A stretch of 64,000 nt of DNA, taken from NCBI RefSeq assembly GCF_014643775.1, contig NZ_BMKC01000002.1, positions 310,001 to 374,000 of the forward strand, written 5' to 3'. Position 1 is the first letter of the stretch; each line of letters starts with the position of its first letter. Of the stretch, positions 33,550 through 45,370 are shown in pieces. The DNA comes from Arenimonas soli. GTDB taxonomy: Bacteria; Pseudomonadota; Gammaproteobacteria; Xanthomonadales; Xanthomonadaceae. Below the pieces are notes generated by a model. It was given only the letters and a program-made list of their open reading frames with translations. It ran no database searches and was not told where the DNA came from. Both the position numbers and the translations under genes were made by a program.

Positions 33550-35148
33550 TCAGGCCTTGGTTTCCGGTTCGGGCTTGGGTGGCGGCGGGACGATCGGGTC
33601 GGGATCGCGGGCCAGCGCGCGGAAGCGCAGCAGTTCGTTGAGCCGGTAGCCGGAGTAGCGGCCCAGCACCAGCGCCAGCGCGAACAGCACCAGCAGCAGC
33701 TCCGGGTAAACGAAGACCAGGTGTTCCAGGGGCTGCCAGCTCATCACGACATAGGCGACCGCGGCGACCACCAGGGTGCCGATGCCTTCGCGGATGGCGG
33801 TGCCGGCGCCGCGTTCGTCCCAGGCGACCGACATGCGTTCGATGGTCATGGCCATGATGACCATCGGGAACAGCGCGACGCTCAGGCCGACTTCCAGGCC
33901 CAGGCGGTTCGACAGCACGCTGACGGCGGCCATCAGCAGCACGACCAGGATCAGGATGGCGGTCAGGCGCGGCACCAGCAGCAGGCGCAGGCGTTCGAGG
34001 TAGAAGCGCACCAGCAGGCCGAAGCCCACCACCACCACGAACAGCGAGATGCCGGCGACCAGCGCGGTTTCCCGGAAAGCCAGGGCGATAAGCACCGGCA
34101 TGAAGGTGCCGTAGGTCTTCACGCCGACCAGGTTGCGCAGCAGCAGCATGATGAAGGCGCCGATCGGCACCATCAGCAGGATCCGGTAGGTTTCCTGCGC
34201 CTGCAGCGGCAGGCTGAGCAGGGAGTAGCGCACCAGGTTGGCGTCGCGCACTTCCAGCCGGCGTTCGGCGGTGGCCATGGCGTCGGCCAGGTTGGCCTTC
34301 ACGGTGAAGGCCAGGGTCGAGGGCGGGTCGCCGTCGATGGTCAACAGCGGTTTGCCGGTGACGTTCCACAGGAACAGGTCGGCGGGCCGCCCCTCGGAGG
34401 TGGTGCGCGGGTCGAGCATGGTCCAGGCCAGGCCGTCGTGCACCAGCAGCCAGGACTGCATGCGCGCTTCGACGCCGGGGTCGATGCCCCCGCCGGCGGG
34501 CGACAGCCTCAGGCCGTGCACCACGCGCGCGGGGATGTTGCGCACGGCCAGCAGCTGCACCACGAAATTGCTGCGGGCGATGTCGTCGGCGCCGTGCAGT
34601 TCACGCAGGAGCGCGACTTCTTCGCTCGGGTCGGCCTCGTTGAGGCGGCGCAGGAGTTCGCGGGCATAGGTGACGGTGTTCGAGGAACGTTCGCGCACCT
34701 GGTCGAGCAGGGTATTGGCTGCGGTGGCGTAGGGCTCCTCGAATTCCGGCTGCGGGGCCAGTTCCGGCTCGAAATCCAGTTCGACGGTTGCGCCTTCGTC
34801 CGCGCGCACCACGGTGGCGCGGTAGTACAGGTCCTGTTCGCCCACGGCGCGGCGAATGGCCCACTGCACCTCGCGGCCGCCGTCCGAGGTTTCACCGAGG
34901 TGGGTGTAGTTGCGGGCGACGAATCGTTCGTCGATCAGCGTGAAACCGGGCGTGGTTTCCGGCAGCTGCAGGGTGACCGTGTTGGCGCCCTTGCGCGGCT
35001 GGTATTCGACGTGGGCCTGCAGCGTCCATACCTGCACCTGGGCGTTGGGCTGCAGCGGGAACTCCAGCACCTTCCACTTGTAGTAGATCGCCGCGGAGGC
35101 GGCGACGATGATGGCCAGGGCCAGCAGGTAAAGGTGTCGCTTGCTCAT
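33550..35148 (-). CDS. Inactive-transglutaminase 7TM membrane protein
   Basis: 532 residues. A signal-anchor (about 7-22) is followed by a periplasmic part. A transglutaminase-like fold (near residues 160-280) has lost the catalytic cysteine position: it reads DIARSNFVVQLLAVRNIPARVVHG. At least seven membrane helices fill residues 310-510. A Pro/Glu-rich cytoplasmic tail ends the protein. This UUP1/7TM family is found next to RimK-like ligases and often to a retropepsin-like protease. No retropepsin gene lies beside it here. The best guess is an envelope or osmotic-stress role. Confidence 0.85.
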   Translation of the reverse strand: MSKRHLYLLALAIIVAASAAIYYKWKVLEFPLQPNAQVQVWTLQAHVEYQPRKGANTVTLQLPETTPGFTLIDERFVARNYTHLGETSDGGREVQWAIRRAVGEQDLYYRATVVRADEGATVELDFEPELAPQPEFEEPYATAANTLLDQVRERSSNTVTYARELLRRLNEADPSEEVALLRELHGADDIARSNFVVQLLAVRNIPARVVHGLRLSPAGGGIDPGVEARMQSWLLVHDGLAWTMLDPRTTSEGRPADLFLWNVTGKPLLTIDGDPPSTLAFTVKANLADAMATAERRLEVRDANLVRYSLLSLPLQAQETYRILLMVPIGAFIMLLLRNLVGVKTYGTFMPVLIALAFRETALVAGISLFVVVVGFGLLVRFYLERLRLLLVPRLTAILILVVLLMAAVSVLSNRLGLEVGLSVALFPMVIMAMTIERMSVAWDERGAGTAIREGIGTLVVAAVAYVVMSWQPLEHLVFVYPELLLVLFALALVLGRYSGYRLNELLRFRALARDPDPIVPPPPKPEPETKA

Positions 35149-35230
35149 AGGGTTCCCGGTTCGATTCCATCGCGGCGCCGTGCCCCTGCGGCCGCGCGGC
35201 GTGCCAGTGTAACCCCGGGTTCGACCAAGT

Positions 35231-38648
<3,418 letters not shown>

Positions 38649-38770
38649 TCAGCTGATTTGCGCCCCTGCGGCCAGCCAGGGCGGTGCGGGCCGGAAGACG
38701 GTTCGAGGATCCGCGGTTTGATGCCACGCCGGGACGGGACGTGCCCGGGCCGAAACGGGGCCGACCGGCG

Positions 38771-39853
38771 TCAGTCCGCCCTGAGTTGTCCGCGTTCCAC
38801 GTGGAACCTTGCCCTCGGTTCCAGGGCCCCGGTCAGGACCTCGGGGGCTTCCGTGGCTGTCAGGATCACCTGGGCTCCGGAATCCAGCACCGCCGCCAGG
38901 GCATGGCGCAGGTGGGTCTGGTCGAGTTCCGACGCCAGGTCGTCCAGGCAGACCAGGGGCCATTCGCCCCGGTCGGCGGCGAAGGCCCGGGCCTGGGCCA
39001 GGACACAGGCCAGGGCCGTCAGCTTTTCCTGACCGCGGGACAGGGCCTCTTTCCCGGGCAAGGCGGGGTAATCGACCCGCCAGTCCGCCCGGTGCGGACC
39101 AACGCTGGTGTATCCGAGGGCCAGGTCCCGGTCCCGGGCCAGCAGCAAGGCGTCGGCCAGGGGGTATTCCGCCTGGCGCCAGCCAGGCAGGAAAGTCATG
39201 CCGGCCTGGCCCAGCTCCGGCAGGAATTCGGCAGCGGTCGCCGCCAGCACGGGTTCAAGACGGGCCAGGTAATCGGCGCGCAGGCTGCTCAGGCGCTGCC
39301 CGGACTCCACCAGCTCCAGGTCCCAGGGGTCCAGGGCGCTGGCCGCGGGTCCGCGCTTGAGCAGGGCATTGCGCTGCTTCAGGGCCCGGGCGTACCGCCG
39401 CCAGGCCGGCAGGAAGTTCGGTTCCACGTGGAACAGGGCCCAATCGAGGAAGCGCCGGCGGTGCTCGGCGCCCCCGGCGATCAGCTCGTGGCTGCCGGGT
39501 TCGAAACTGACCACGGCCAGCTCGGCGCACAGCTCGGTCAGGCTGGGCGCGGGCGCCCCGTCCAGCCGGGCCTCCCACTCGCTGCCGGTGTGGCGCAGGC
39601 CAGCCCGGCGGGAGCGTCCCTGGCCATCGAGCCATTCCGCATAGACCGACAAGGCCGGCTGCCCGCTGCGCACCAGGCCATCACGGACCCGTCCCCGGAA
39701 GGAACGGCCATAGCCCAGCAGATGCATGGCCTCCACCAGGCTGGTCTTGCCGGCCCCGTTGCCTCCGGTCACCAGGTTCAGGCCGGCCACGGGCTCGAAG
39801 CGGACGTCGGCCAGGCAGCGCAGGTTCTGGACGTCCAGGCGGGTCAGGCGCAT
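38771..39853 (-). CDS. recF: DNA replication and repair protein RecF
   Basis: 360 residues from the ATG at 39853. The Walker A motif is GGNGAGKTSLVEAMHLLGYG, near residue 30. The ABC-type signature region reads ALSRGQEKLTALACVLAQA, and Walker B reads PLVCLDDLASELD. It loads RecA at gapped DNA together with RecO and RecR. The coding sequence contains two parS-like palindromes, and each encodes Phe-His-Val-Glu. It follows dnaN after a hairpin. Confidence 0.97.
   Translation of the reverse strand: MRLTRLDVQNLRCLADVRFEPVAGLNLVTGGNGAGKTSLVEAMHLLGYGRSFRGRVRDGLVRSGQPALSVYAEWLDGQGRSRRAGLRHTGSEWEARLDGAPAPSLTELCAELAVVSFEPGSHELIAGGAEHRRRFLDWALFHVEPNFLPAWRRYARALKQRNALLKRGPAASALDPWDLELVESGQRLSSLRADYLARLEPVLAATAAEFLPELGQAGMTFLPGWRQAEYPLADALLLARDRDLALGYTSVGPHRADWRVDYPALPGKEALSRGQEKLTALACVLAQARAFAADRGEWPLVCLDDLASELDQTHLRHALAAVLDSGAQVILTATEAPEVLTGALEPRARFHVERGQLRAD
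38793..38808. other. parS-like ParB binding site 1 (inside recF)
   Basis: GTTCCACGTGGAAC at 38794-38807 is a perfect 14-bp palindrome. The flanked 16-mer CGTTCCACGTGGAACC differs at one base from the Pseudomonas parS TGTTCCACGTGGAACC. It lies about 2.4 kb from the origin. Confidence 0.78.
39420..39435. other. parS-like ParB binding site 2 (inside recF)
   Basis: The complementary strand reads TGTTCCACGTGGAACC, identical to the parS sequence known from Pseudomonas. The core palindrome is 39421-39434. ParB bound here would mark the origin region for segregation. Confidence 0.82.
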
Positions 39854-39907
39854 GGCGGGGAAGGGCCTCGGGCAGCGGCCGACCCGATTACCGGGGGCCG
39901 GAAACGA

Positions 39908-39933
39908 CACCGCCCGGCAAGAGCCGGGCGGTG
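39908..39933 (-). terminator. Hairpin between dnaN and recF
   Basis: CACCGCCCGGC pairs perfectly with GCCGGGCGGTG (11 bp) around the loop AAGA/TCTT. On the minus strand TCGTTTCC follows, a weak T run, so termination may be partial and let dnaN outrun recF. Confidence 0.55.
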
Positions 39934-39956
39934 ATCAGGCGCGGCAAACCGCCGGC

Positions 39957-41057
39957 TCACAGCCGCAGCGGCATCACCACGTGGCGACTGCGCTCGTGGC
40001 TGGCCTCACGCACCAGGGCCGAGGAGTTGGCGTCGCGCAGGAGCAGGATGACCGTGTCCTCGCGCAGGGCGCTGAGCGCGTCCAGCAGGTAGGTCACGTT
40101 GAAGCCGATGCCCAGGCCGTCGACCTTGGTTTCGGCCTCGATTTCTTCCTGGGCCTCTTCCTGCTCCGGGTTGTGCGCCACGATGCGCACCTGGCCCGGG
40201 CTGATCTCCAGCTTCACGCCGCGGTACTTTTCATTCGACAGGATCGCCGCACGCTGCAGGGCTGCGCGCAGGCCTTCGCGATCGAGCTTCACTTCCTTGT
40301 CGGCGCCGATCGGGATGACCGCGTCGTAATCCGGGAAACGGCCGTCGATCAGCTTCGAGGTGAAAGTGACGTCTTCCCGGCGCATGCGCAGGTGGTTGCG
40401 GCCGACTTCCAGCTCGACTTCCCGGTCGCCGCCTTCGAGCAGGCGCTGCAGTTCCAGTACGCCCTTGCGGGGCACGATGATCTGCTTGCGGGTCTGGGCA
40501 CCGGCGGGCAGGGGCGCTTCGCACAGGGCCAGACGGTGGCCGTCGGTGGCCACGCAGCGCAGGCTGTCCTCGCGCAGGTCCAACAGCAGGCCGTTGAGGT
40601 AATAGCGCACATCCTGCTGGGCCATCGCGAACGCCGTGCGTTCGATCAGTTCCTTGAGCGCGGCTTCCGGCACCCGGACGCGTTCGACCAGGTCCAGGTC
40701 TTCGACGGCCGGGAAGTCATTGGCGGGCAGGGTGGCCAGGGTGAACCGGCTGCGCCCGGCCTGCACGGTGACCTTGTCGCCCGACTGGCTGATCGTGACC
40801 TTGCTGCCGTCGGGCAGGGCCCGGACGATCTCGAACAGCTTGCGTGCCGGGATCGTGGTTTCGCCCGGCTGGGCGTCGTCCACGTCGGTACGGGCAATCA
40901 TCTCGACTTCCAGGTCCGTGCCGGTCATCGACAGTTTGTCGCCTTCGACCGTCACCAGCAGGTTGGCCAGCACCGGCAGCGTCTGCCGGCGTTCGACCAC
41001 GTTGACCACCTGCTGCAGGGGTTTGAGCAGAACTTCTCGCGTCAGGCTGAAACGCAT
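39957..41057 (-). CDS. dnaN: DNA polymerase III sliding clamp (beta subunit)
   Basis: 366 residues from the ATG at 41057, the usual beta-clamp length. It starts MRFSLTREVLLKPLQQVVNVVERR, and has ALPDGSKVTI and the C-terminal VMPLRL that lies near the protein-binding pocket. Three similar clamp domains cover the length. The dimer encircles DNA and tethers polymerase III. It is second in the dnaA-dnaN-recF-gyrB series, separated from dnaA by the origin. Confidence 0.98.
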   Translation of the reverse strand: MRFSLTREVLLKPLQQVVNVVERRQTLPVLANLLVTVEGDKLSMTGTDLEVEMIARTDVDDAQPGETTIPARKLFEIVRALPDGSKVTISQSGDKVTVQAGRSRFTLATLPANDFPAVEDLDLVERVRVPEAALKELIERTAFAMAQQDVRYYLNGLLLDLREDSLRCVATDGHRLALCEAPLPAGAQTRKQIIVPRKGVLELQRLLEGGDREVELEVGRNHLRMRREDVTFTSKLIDGRFPDYDAVIPIGADKEVKLDREGLRAALQRAAILSNEKYRGVKLEISPGQVRIVAHNPEQEEAQEEIEAETKVDGLGIGFNVTYLLDALSALREDTVILLLRDANSSALVREASHERSRHVVMPLRL

Positions 41058-41078
41058 GCGATTCCCCAAGCTCCAATG

Positions 41079-41255
41079 AGTGGATAAATCAAAAACTGGT
41101 GGTGGTAGTGTCGCCGAAATCGCGGGATAACACGTCCAACCGATTGTTTTTAAACGTAAAACGGGTGGTGCCAAGTCTGTGCGCGGGGCCCCTGGGAACC
41201 TGTGGAAACCTGTGGATAGTTTTCCGCCCCTTAAAACACCCCCAACTTATCCACA
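41079..41255. other. Putative chromosomal replication origin (oriC) between dnaA and dnaN
   Basis: The 236-base gap holds a cluster of DnaA boxes. TTATCCACA (41247-41255) is perfect. CTATCCACA (minus, 41211-41219) and TTATCCACT (minus, 41079-41087) differ at one base. GTTTCCACA (minus, 41201-41209) differs at two. An AT-rich stretch at 41144-41161 (TTGTTTTTAAACGTAAAA) could be the unwinding element. Gene strands diverge on either side of the dnaA/rpmH junction, as expected at an origin. Confidence 0.75.
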
Positions 41256-41293
41256 GTCCGCCCGGGGGTTAGTTCCACGGCCGGCGTTCCACG

Positions 41294-42631
41294 TCATTCA
41301 CTTAGCTTGCGCAGCAGCTTTTCCCAATCCTCGCGCAGCTTGCCGTCGATCTCCCGCAGTTCGCGGATGACCTTGCAGGCGTGCATGACGGTGGTGTGGT
41401 CGCGGCCACCGAAAGCATCGCCGATTTCCGGCAGGCTGTGCTCGGTCAGTTCCTTGCTAAGCGACATCGCCATCTGCCGCGGGCGCGCCAGTGAGCGCGT
41501 CCGCCGCTTCGACAACAGGTCCGCCATGCGCAGCTGGTAGTAGTCTGCCACGGTCTTCTGGATGTTGCTTATTGAGACGGCCTGCTGCTGGGCCCGCAGC
41601 AGGTCGCGCAGGGTTTCCTGGGCGAAATCCACGGTGATCGGCCGGGCCATGAAGTTGGACCGGGCGGCCAGGGTGTTCAGCGCGCCCTCGAGGTCGCGCA
41701 CGTTCGAACGCATGCGCTTGGCGATCAGGTAGGCCACGTCCTCGGGCAGGCGCAGGGAGCGTTCGGCGGCCTTGGCGGTGAGGATGGCGGCGCGGGTCTC
41801 GAAATCGGGCGGCTCGATGGCGACGCTGAGGCCCCAGGTGAGGCGGGTCTTGAGCCGGGTTTCGAGGTTCTCCACTTCGCGCGGGTAGCGGTCGCAGGTA
41901 AGGATGATCTGCTGCTTGCCGTCGAAAAGCGCGTTGAAGGTGTGGAAGAACTCTTCCTGGGTGGTGTTCTTGCCGGCGAAGAACTGGATGTCGTCGATCA
42001 GCAGCGCGTCCACCTGCTGGAACTGGCGCTTGAACTGGTCCATGGACTTCTCCTGCAGCGATTTCATCATCGCGCTGAAGAACTGTTCCGACCGCAGGTA
42101 GAGCACCCGCATGCCCGGGTTGTTGCGGCGCATGAAGTTGCCGGCCGCATACATGAGGTGGGTCTTGCCCAGGCCCGAACCCCCGTACAGCAGCAGCGGG
42201 TTGTAGGCCTTGCCCGGGTTCTGGGCCACCTGCAGCGCCGCGGCGCGGCCCAGCTGGTTGCTGCGGCCCTCGACGAAGTTTTCAAAGGTGTAGTGCGAGT
42301 CCAGGTTGCCGGTGAATTCCGCGCCCCCGGCGGCGCGCGGCCGGCCTGGCGTGGCCTGGGCGGCGGCGGCCGCCGGGCTGGCCACGGCCCGCTGCATCGA
42401 ACCCACGGCCAGGGCCACGGCGGCGGGGGCGCCGGCGAAATGGGCCACCAGTTCGCGGATCCGGGCCAGGTAGTGCTCGCGCACCTGGTCGACCACGAAT
42501 TCGTTGGGGGCGTAGAGGGTCAGGCCGTCGGCGTGGGTTTCCACCTGCAGCGGCCGAAGCCAGGTGTGGACCTCTTCGGCGGGCAGTTCGGCTTCCAGTC
42601 GTTCCAGGCAGCGAGGCCAGGCAGCATCCAT
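41294..42631 (-). CDS. dnaA: Chromosomal replication initiator protein DnaA
   Basis: 445 residues from the ATG at 42631. Domain I begins [17 protein letters not shown] with the WLRPL motif. A short Ala-rich domain II follows. Domain III AAA+ shows [16 protein letters not shown] (Walker A) and [13 protein letters not shown] (Walker B). Domain IV ends with the DNA-binding helix [15 protein letters not shown]. It binds DnaA boxes and opens the origin. A perfect DnaA box in its own leader suggests autoregulation. Confidence 0.98.
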   Translation of the reverse strand: MDAAWPRCLERLEAELPAEEVHTWLRPLQVETHADGLTLYAPNEFVVDQVREHYLARIRELVAHFAGAPAAVALAVGSMQRAVASPAAAAAQATPGRPRAAGGAEFTGNLDSHYTFENFVEGRSNQLGRAAALQVAQNPGKAYNPLLLYGGSGLGKTHLMYAAGNFMRRNNPGMRVLYLRSEQFFSAMMKSLQEKSMDQFKRQFQQVDALLIDDIQFFAGKNTTQEEFFHTFNALFDGKQQIILTCDRYPREVENLETRLKTRLTWGLSVAIEPPDFETRAAILTAKAAERSLRLPEDVAYLIAKRMRSNVRDLEGALNTLAARSNFMARPITVDFAQETLRDLLRAQQQAVSISNIQKTVADYYQLRMADLLSKRRTRSLARPRQMAMSLSKELTEHSLPEIGDAFGGRDHTTVMHACKVIRELREIDGKLREDWEKLLRKLSE

Positions 42632-42671
42632 GTTCAAGCGAAATTCCGGGCGACAGCACCGCGGGGGGCGC

Positions 42672-42702
42672 TGTGGATAAGTGTTCGGGGCCGTGCAGTC
42701 TA
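42672..42702 (-). promoter_or_regulatory. dnaA promoter region with DnaA box
   Basis: TAGACT (minus, 42697-42702) is the best -10 hexamer. A perfect DnaA box TTATCCACA (minus, 42672-42680) lies just downstream of the expected start of transcription, suitable for DnaA to repress its own gene. No -35 consensus is seen. Confidence 0.5.
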
Positions 42703-42737
42703 GCGCCGCGCCGCCCGGTCCGCCACGCAATCGAGAG

Positions 42738-42767
42738 TTGACTACCCCTGCGGGAAACCGCTATAGT
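42738..42767 (+). promoter_or_regulatory. rpmH promoter
   Basis: TTGACT (42738-42743) and TATAGT (42762-42767) are separated by 18 bases, a strong sigma-70 match. It drives rpmH-rnpA-yidC, divergent from dnaA. Confidence 0.8.
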
Positions 42768-42806
42768 CCGCGGTCTTTTCCGCCCAAAAACCAACCGGGG
42801 TGCCCC

Positions 42807-42947
42807 ATGGCCACCAAGCGCACGTACCAGCCCAGCAACCTCAAGCGCAAGCGCGACCACGGCTTCCGCGCCCGCATGAAGACCGCAGATGGTCGCAAGA
42901 TCCTCTCGCGTCGTCGTGCCAAGGGTCGCTCCCGCCTCGCGGTCTGA
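42807..42947 (+). CDS. rpmH: 50S ribosomal protein L34
   Basis: 46 residues beginning at the ATG at 42807. The sequence is the standard small basic L34: [20 protein letters not shown] followed by [18 protein letters not shown]. The upstream frame extension is not coding. It is the first gene of the rightward operon rpmH-rnpA-yidC, the common arrangement beside dnaA. Confidence 0.98.
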   Translation: MATKRTYQPSNLKRKRDHGFRARMKTADGRKILSRRRAKGRSRLAV

Positions 42948-42986
42948 CGCGTCGCCGCCGGCTTCCCGGCGGCCGCCTGACGGGCT

Positions 42987-43424
42987 GTGAATAAACTTCC
43001 GCCCGTCCCGCCGAGCGACTTCCCGCCCAACGCGCGTCTGCGCGTATCCGCCCAGTACCAGGCGGTGTTCAAGGCAGGTCGCCGGCTTTCCAGCCCACAG
43101 CTGAGGTTGTTTGCCCACGTCCGGGCCGAGGCCGCCGAGCCCCGGCTCGGCGTCGCCGTGTCCAAGAAAGTGGACAAGCGGGCCGTCGGCCGCAACCGCA
43201 TCAAGCGCATCGCCCGCGACGTCTTCCGCCGCGAACGCCACCGCCTGCCCGCCGGCGATTACGTGCTGATCGCCCAGCCTGGCGCCGCCGCGCTGGACAA
43301 TCCGGCCCTGCGCGAACAGTGGCTGCAGCTGCTGGAACGGGCGCGGTCGTTGAAGCCCACCGCCCCTGCCGGCACAATGCCTGCCTCCCCGGACGCGCGC
43401 GAGCGCCCCGCCACCGACTCCTGA
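42987..43424 (+). CDS. rnpA: Ribonuclease P protein component
   Basis: 145 residues from a GTG. The RNA-binding RNR motif is GRNRIKRIARDVFRRE near residue 70, after GVAVSKKVDKRAV. The protein helps the catalytic RNA bind pre-tRNA. The tail after about residue 120 is Pro/Ala-rich. The short yidD gene that often follows rnpA is not present. The yidC ATG comes 51 bases later. Confidence 0.95.
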   Translation: MNKLPPVPPSDFPPNARLRVSAQYQAVFKAGRRLSSPQLRLFAHVRAEAAEPRLGVAVSKKVDKRAVGRNRIKRIARDVFRRERHRLPAGDYVLIAQPGAAALDNPALREQWLQLLERARSLKPTAPAGTMPASPDARERPATDS

Positions 43425-43475
43425 CCGAGACTTCCCGCCGGCCCCGGCCTCCCGCCCGGCGCCTGCAGCCTGCCC

Positions 43476-45209
43476 ATGAACCAGACCCGTACTTTCCTTC
43501 TGATCGCCTGGCTTGCCGTTGCCTTCCTCCTGTTCCTGGAATGGAACAAGGGCCCGGTCGAATCCCTCCCCGCCGATGCGGCGCCCGCCGCGGCCCTGCC
43601 CGAACCATCGGCGGCGCTGCCGGACGACGGCGCCATTCCTGACGCCTCGGCGGTGCCGGCCACGGCCGCCCTGCCCACCGCACCGGCCACCGGCGCCGTG
43701 CCCGCGGCGACCGGGCCGGCCGCTTCCAGCCCGGGCCTGCTGCGCGTGCGCACCGACGTGCTGGACCTGCGCATCGACCTGCGCGGCGGCAACCTGGTCG
43801 GCGCCGAACTGCTGCAGTACCCGGTGGACAAGGACGAACCCAAGCGCAAGGTGCGCCTGTTCGACAACGATGCCGCGCGTTTTTCGGTCGCGCAGTCGGG
43901 CCTGGTCGCCACGGTCGGCAACGCCCCCAACCATGAAGCGCTGTTCCGCCCCGAAGGCGGCCGCACCGATTTCCAGCTGGCCGCCGGCCAGGACCGCCTG
44001 GAGATCCCGCTGCTGTGGACCGATCCGGGCACCGGCCTGACCGTTCGCAAGACCTGGGTGCTCGAGCGCGGTGGATACGCCCTTACCCTGCGCGAGGAAA
44101 TCCGCAACGACGGCGCCGCCGCCTGGCGGGGCTATGGCTACCAGCAGCTGCAACGCGTGCCGCCCGTGGCCCAGTCCAGGGGCATGGCGCTGACCAACCC
44201 CGAGGCCTACAGCTTCACCGGCGGCGCCTGGTACAGCCCGGCGGAAAAGTTCGAGAAGCGTACCTACGACGACTTCGCCGACGACGGCCCGCTCAACCTC
44301 GACGTCACGGGTGGCTGGATCGCCCTGCTGCAGCACCACTTCCTGGTGGCCTGGGTGCCGGCCAAGGCCGAACCGCAGCGCTTTTCGCTGGCGACCCTGG
44401 GCAATGGCCAGCCGCGCTACCTGGTGCGCAGCGTCGGCGCGCCCTTCGAGGTCGCGCCCGGAACCGCCGCCACGCGCGAGGCCACGCTCTGGGTGGGTCC
44501 GAAGCTGCAGGAACAGCTGCAGGACGTGGCCCCGGGCCTGAAGCTGACCCTGGACTACGGCATCTTCACCTTCCTCGCCCAGCCGATGTTCGACTACGTG
44601 CTCGAACCGCTGCACGACCTGACCGGCAACTGGGGCTGGGCGATCATCCTGACGGTGCTGATCATCAAGCTGATCCTCTACCCGCTGTCGGCCAAGCAGT
44701 ACCAGAGCTTCGCCAAGATGCGCGCGATCCAGCCGCGCATCGAGTCGCTGAAGGAACGCTACGGCGACGACAAGCAGAAGTTCCAGATGGCGATGATGGA
44801 GCTGTACAAGAAGGAGAAGATCAACCCGATCGGCGGCTGCCTGCCGATCCTGGTGACCATCCCCGTCTTCATCGCGCTGTACTGGATGCTGCTCGAGTCG
44901 GTGGAAATGCGCCAGGCGCCGTGGATCGGCTGGATCCAGAACCTGACCGCGCCCGACCCCTACTTCATCCTGCCGGCCATCAACCTGGTGGTGCTGTACC
45001 TCACCCAGAAGATGACGCCGACGCCGGGCATGGACCCGATGCAGAAGAAGATGATGACGGCCATGCCGCTGATCTTCGGCGTGATAATGGCCTTCTTCCC
45101 GTCGGGCCTGGTGCTGTACTGGTGCACCAACGGCATCCTGGGCCTGGCCCAGCAGTGGGTCATCACCAAGCGCCACGGAACCAAGCCCGCGGCCGCTCCG
45201 GCCAAATAG
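43476..45209 (+). CDS. yidC: Membrane protein insertase YidC
   Basis: 577 residues. An N-terminal helix (about 5-20) is followed by an Ala/Pro-rich linker, the periplasmic beta-sandwich P1 domain (about 85-350), and five membrane helices in the C-terminal third. Conserved blocks are GNWGWAIILTVLIIKLILYPLS, KMRAIQPRIESLKERYGDDKQK, and NPIGGCLPILVTIPVFIALYWML. It inserts inner-membrane proteins alone or with SecYEG. A strong terminator follows. Confidence 0.97.
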   Translation: MNQTRTFLLIAWLAVAFLLFLEWNKGPVESLPADAAPAAALPEPSAALPDDGAIPDASAVPATAALPTAPATGAVPAATGPAASSPGLLRVRTDVLDLRIDLRGGNLVGAELLQYPVDKDEPKRKVRLFDNDAARFSVAQSGLVATVGNAPNHEALFRPEGGRTDFQLAAGQDRLEIPLLWTDPGTGLTVRKTWVLERGGYALTLREEIRNDGAAAWRGYGYQQLQRVPPVAQSRGMALTNPEAYSFTGGAWYSPAEKFEKRTYDDFADDGPLNLDVTGGWIALLQHHFLVAWVPAKAEPQRFSLATLGNGQPRYLVRSVGAPFEVAPGTAATREATLWVGPKLQEQLQDVAPGLKLTLDYGIFTFLAQPMFDYVLEPLHDLTGNWGWAIILTVLIIKLILYPLSAKQYQSFAKMRAIQPRIESLKERYGDDKQKFQMAMMELYKKEKINPIGGCLPILVTIPVFIALYWMLLESVEMRQAPWIGWIQNLTAPDPYFILPAINLVVLYLTQKMTPTPGMDPMQKKMMTAMPLIFGVIMAFFPSGLVLYWCTNGILGLAQQWVITKRHGTKPAAAPAK

Positions 45210-45217
45210 TTTTGGAC

Positions 45218-45353
45218 GCGGACCAGGGCGGATGATCGCGGACAAAAGCGGAAAGAGCGCAAACAACGAATAAGGGAGGGGCCATCACGGCCCCTCCTTT
45301 TTTATGTGCTTTGATTTATCCGCCCTTATCCGCCTTAATCCGCTCTTGTCCGC
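45218..45353. repeat. Two inverted arrays of 10-bp repeats around the yidC terminator
   Basis: GCGGA occurs at 45218, 45228, 45238 and 45248, exactly 10 bp apart. Its complement TCCGC occurs at 45319, 45329, 45339 and 45349, again exactly 10 bp apart. The inner repeats also match over CGCGGACAA(A/G)AGCGGA (45237-45252 against 45339-45354, 15 of 16). The two arrays face each other across the terminator. The intervening five bases vary. Confidence 0.8.
45275..45303 (+). terminator. Rho-independent terminator of rpmH-rnpA-yidC
   Basis: GGAGGGGCC (45275-45283) and GGCCCCTCC (45289-45297) form a perfect 9-bp stem with loop ATCAC. Six T residues follow at once. Confidence 0.93.
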
Positions 45354-45370
45354 GTACTAGAACGAACCCC

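Noticed and set aside
39970-39990. Further parS site in dnaN (CCACGTGG core)
   Set aside because: Only the central 8 bases match; the outer bases of the palindrome are wrong.
42282-45266. Open frame of 994 codons on the minus strand across dnaA, rpmH, rnpA and yidC
   Set aside because: It is antisense to four certain genes. Its composition is that of a high-GC shadow frame (His/Arg/Gly/Gln-rich) with no domain.
45218-45353. CRISPR-like array
   Set aside because: Units are only 10 bp with 5-bp variable parts, the two arrays are mirror images, and no cas genes are present.
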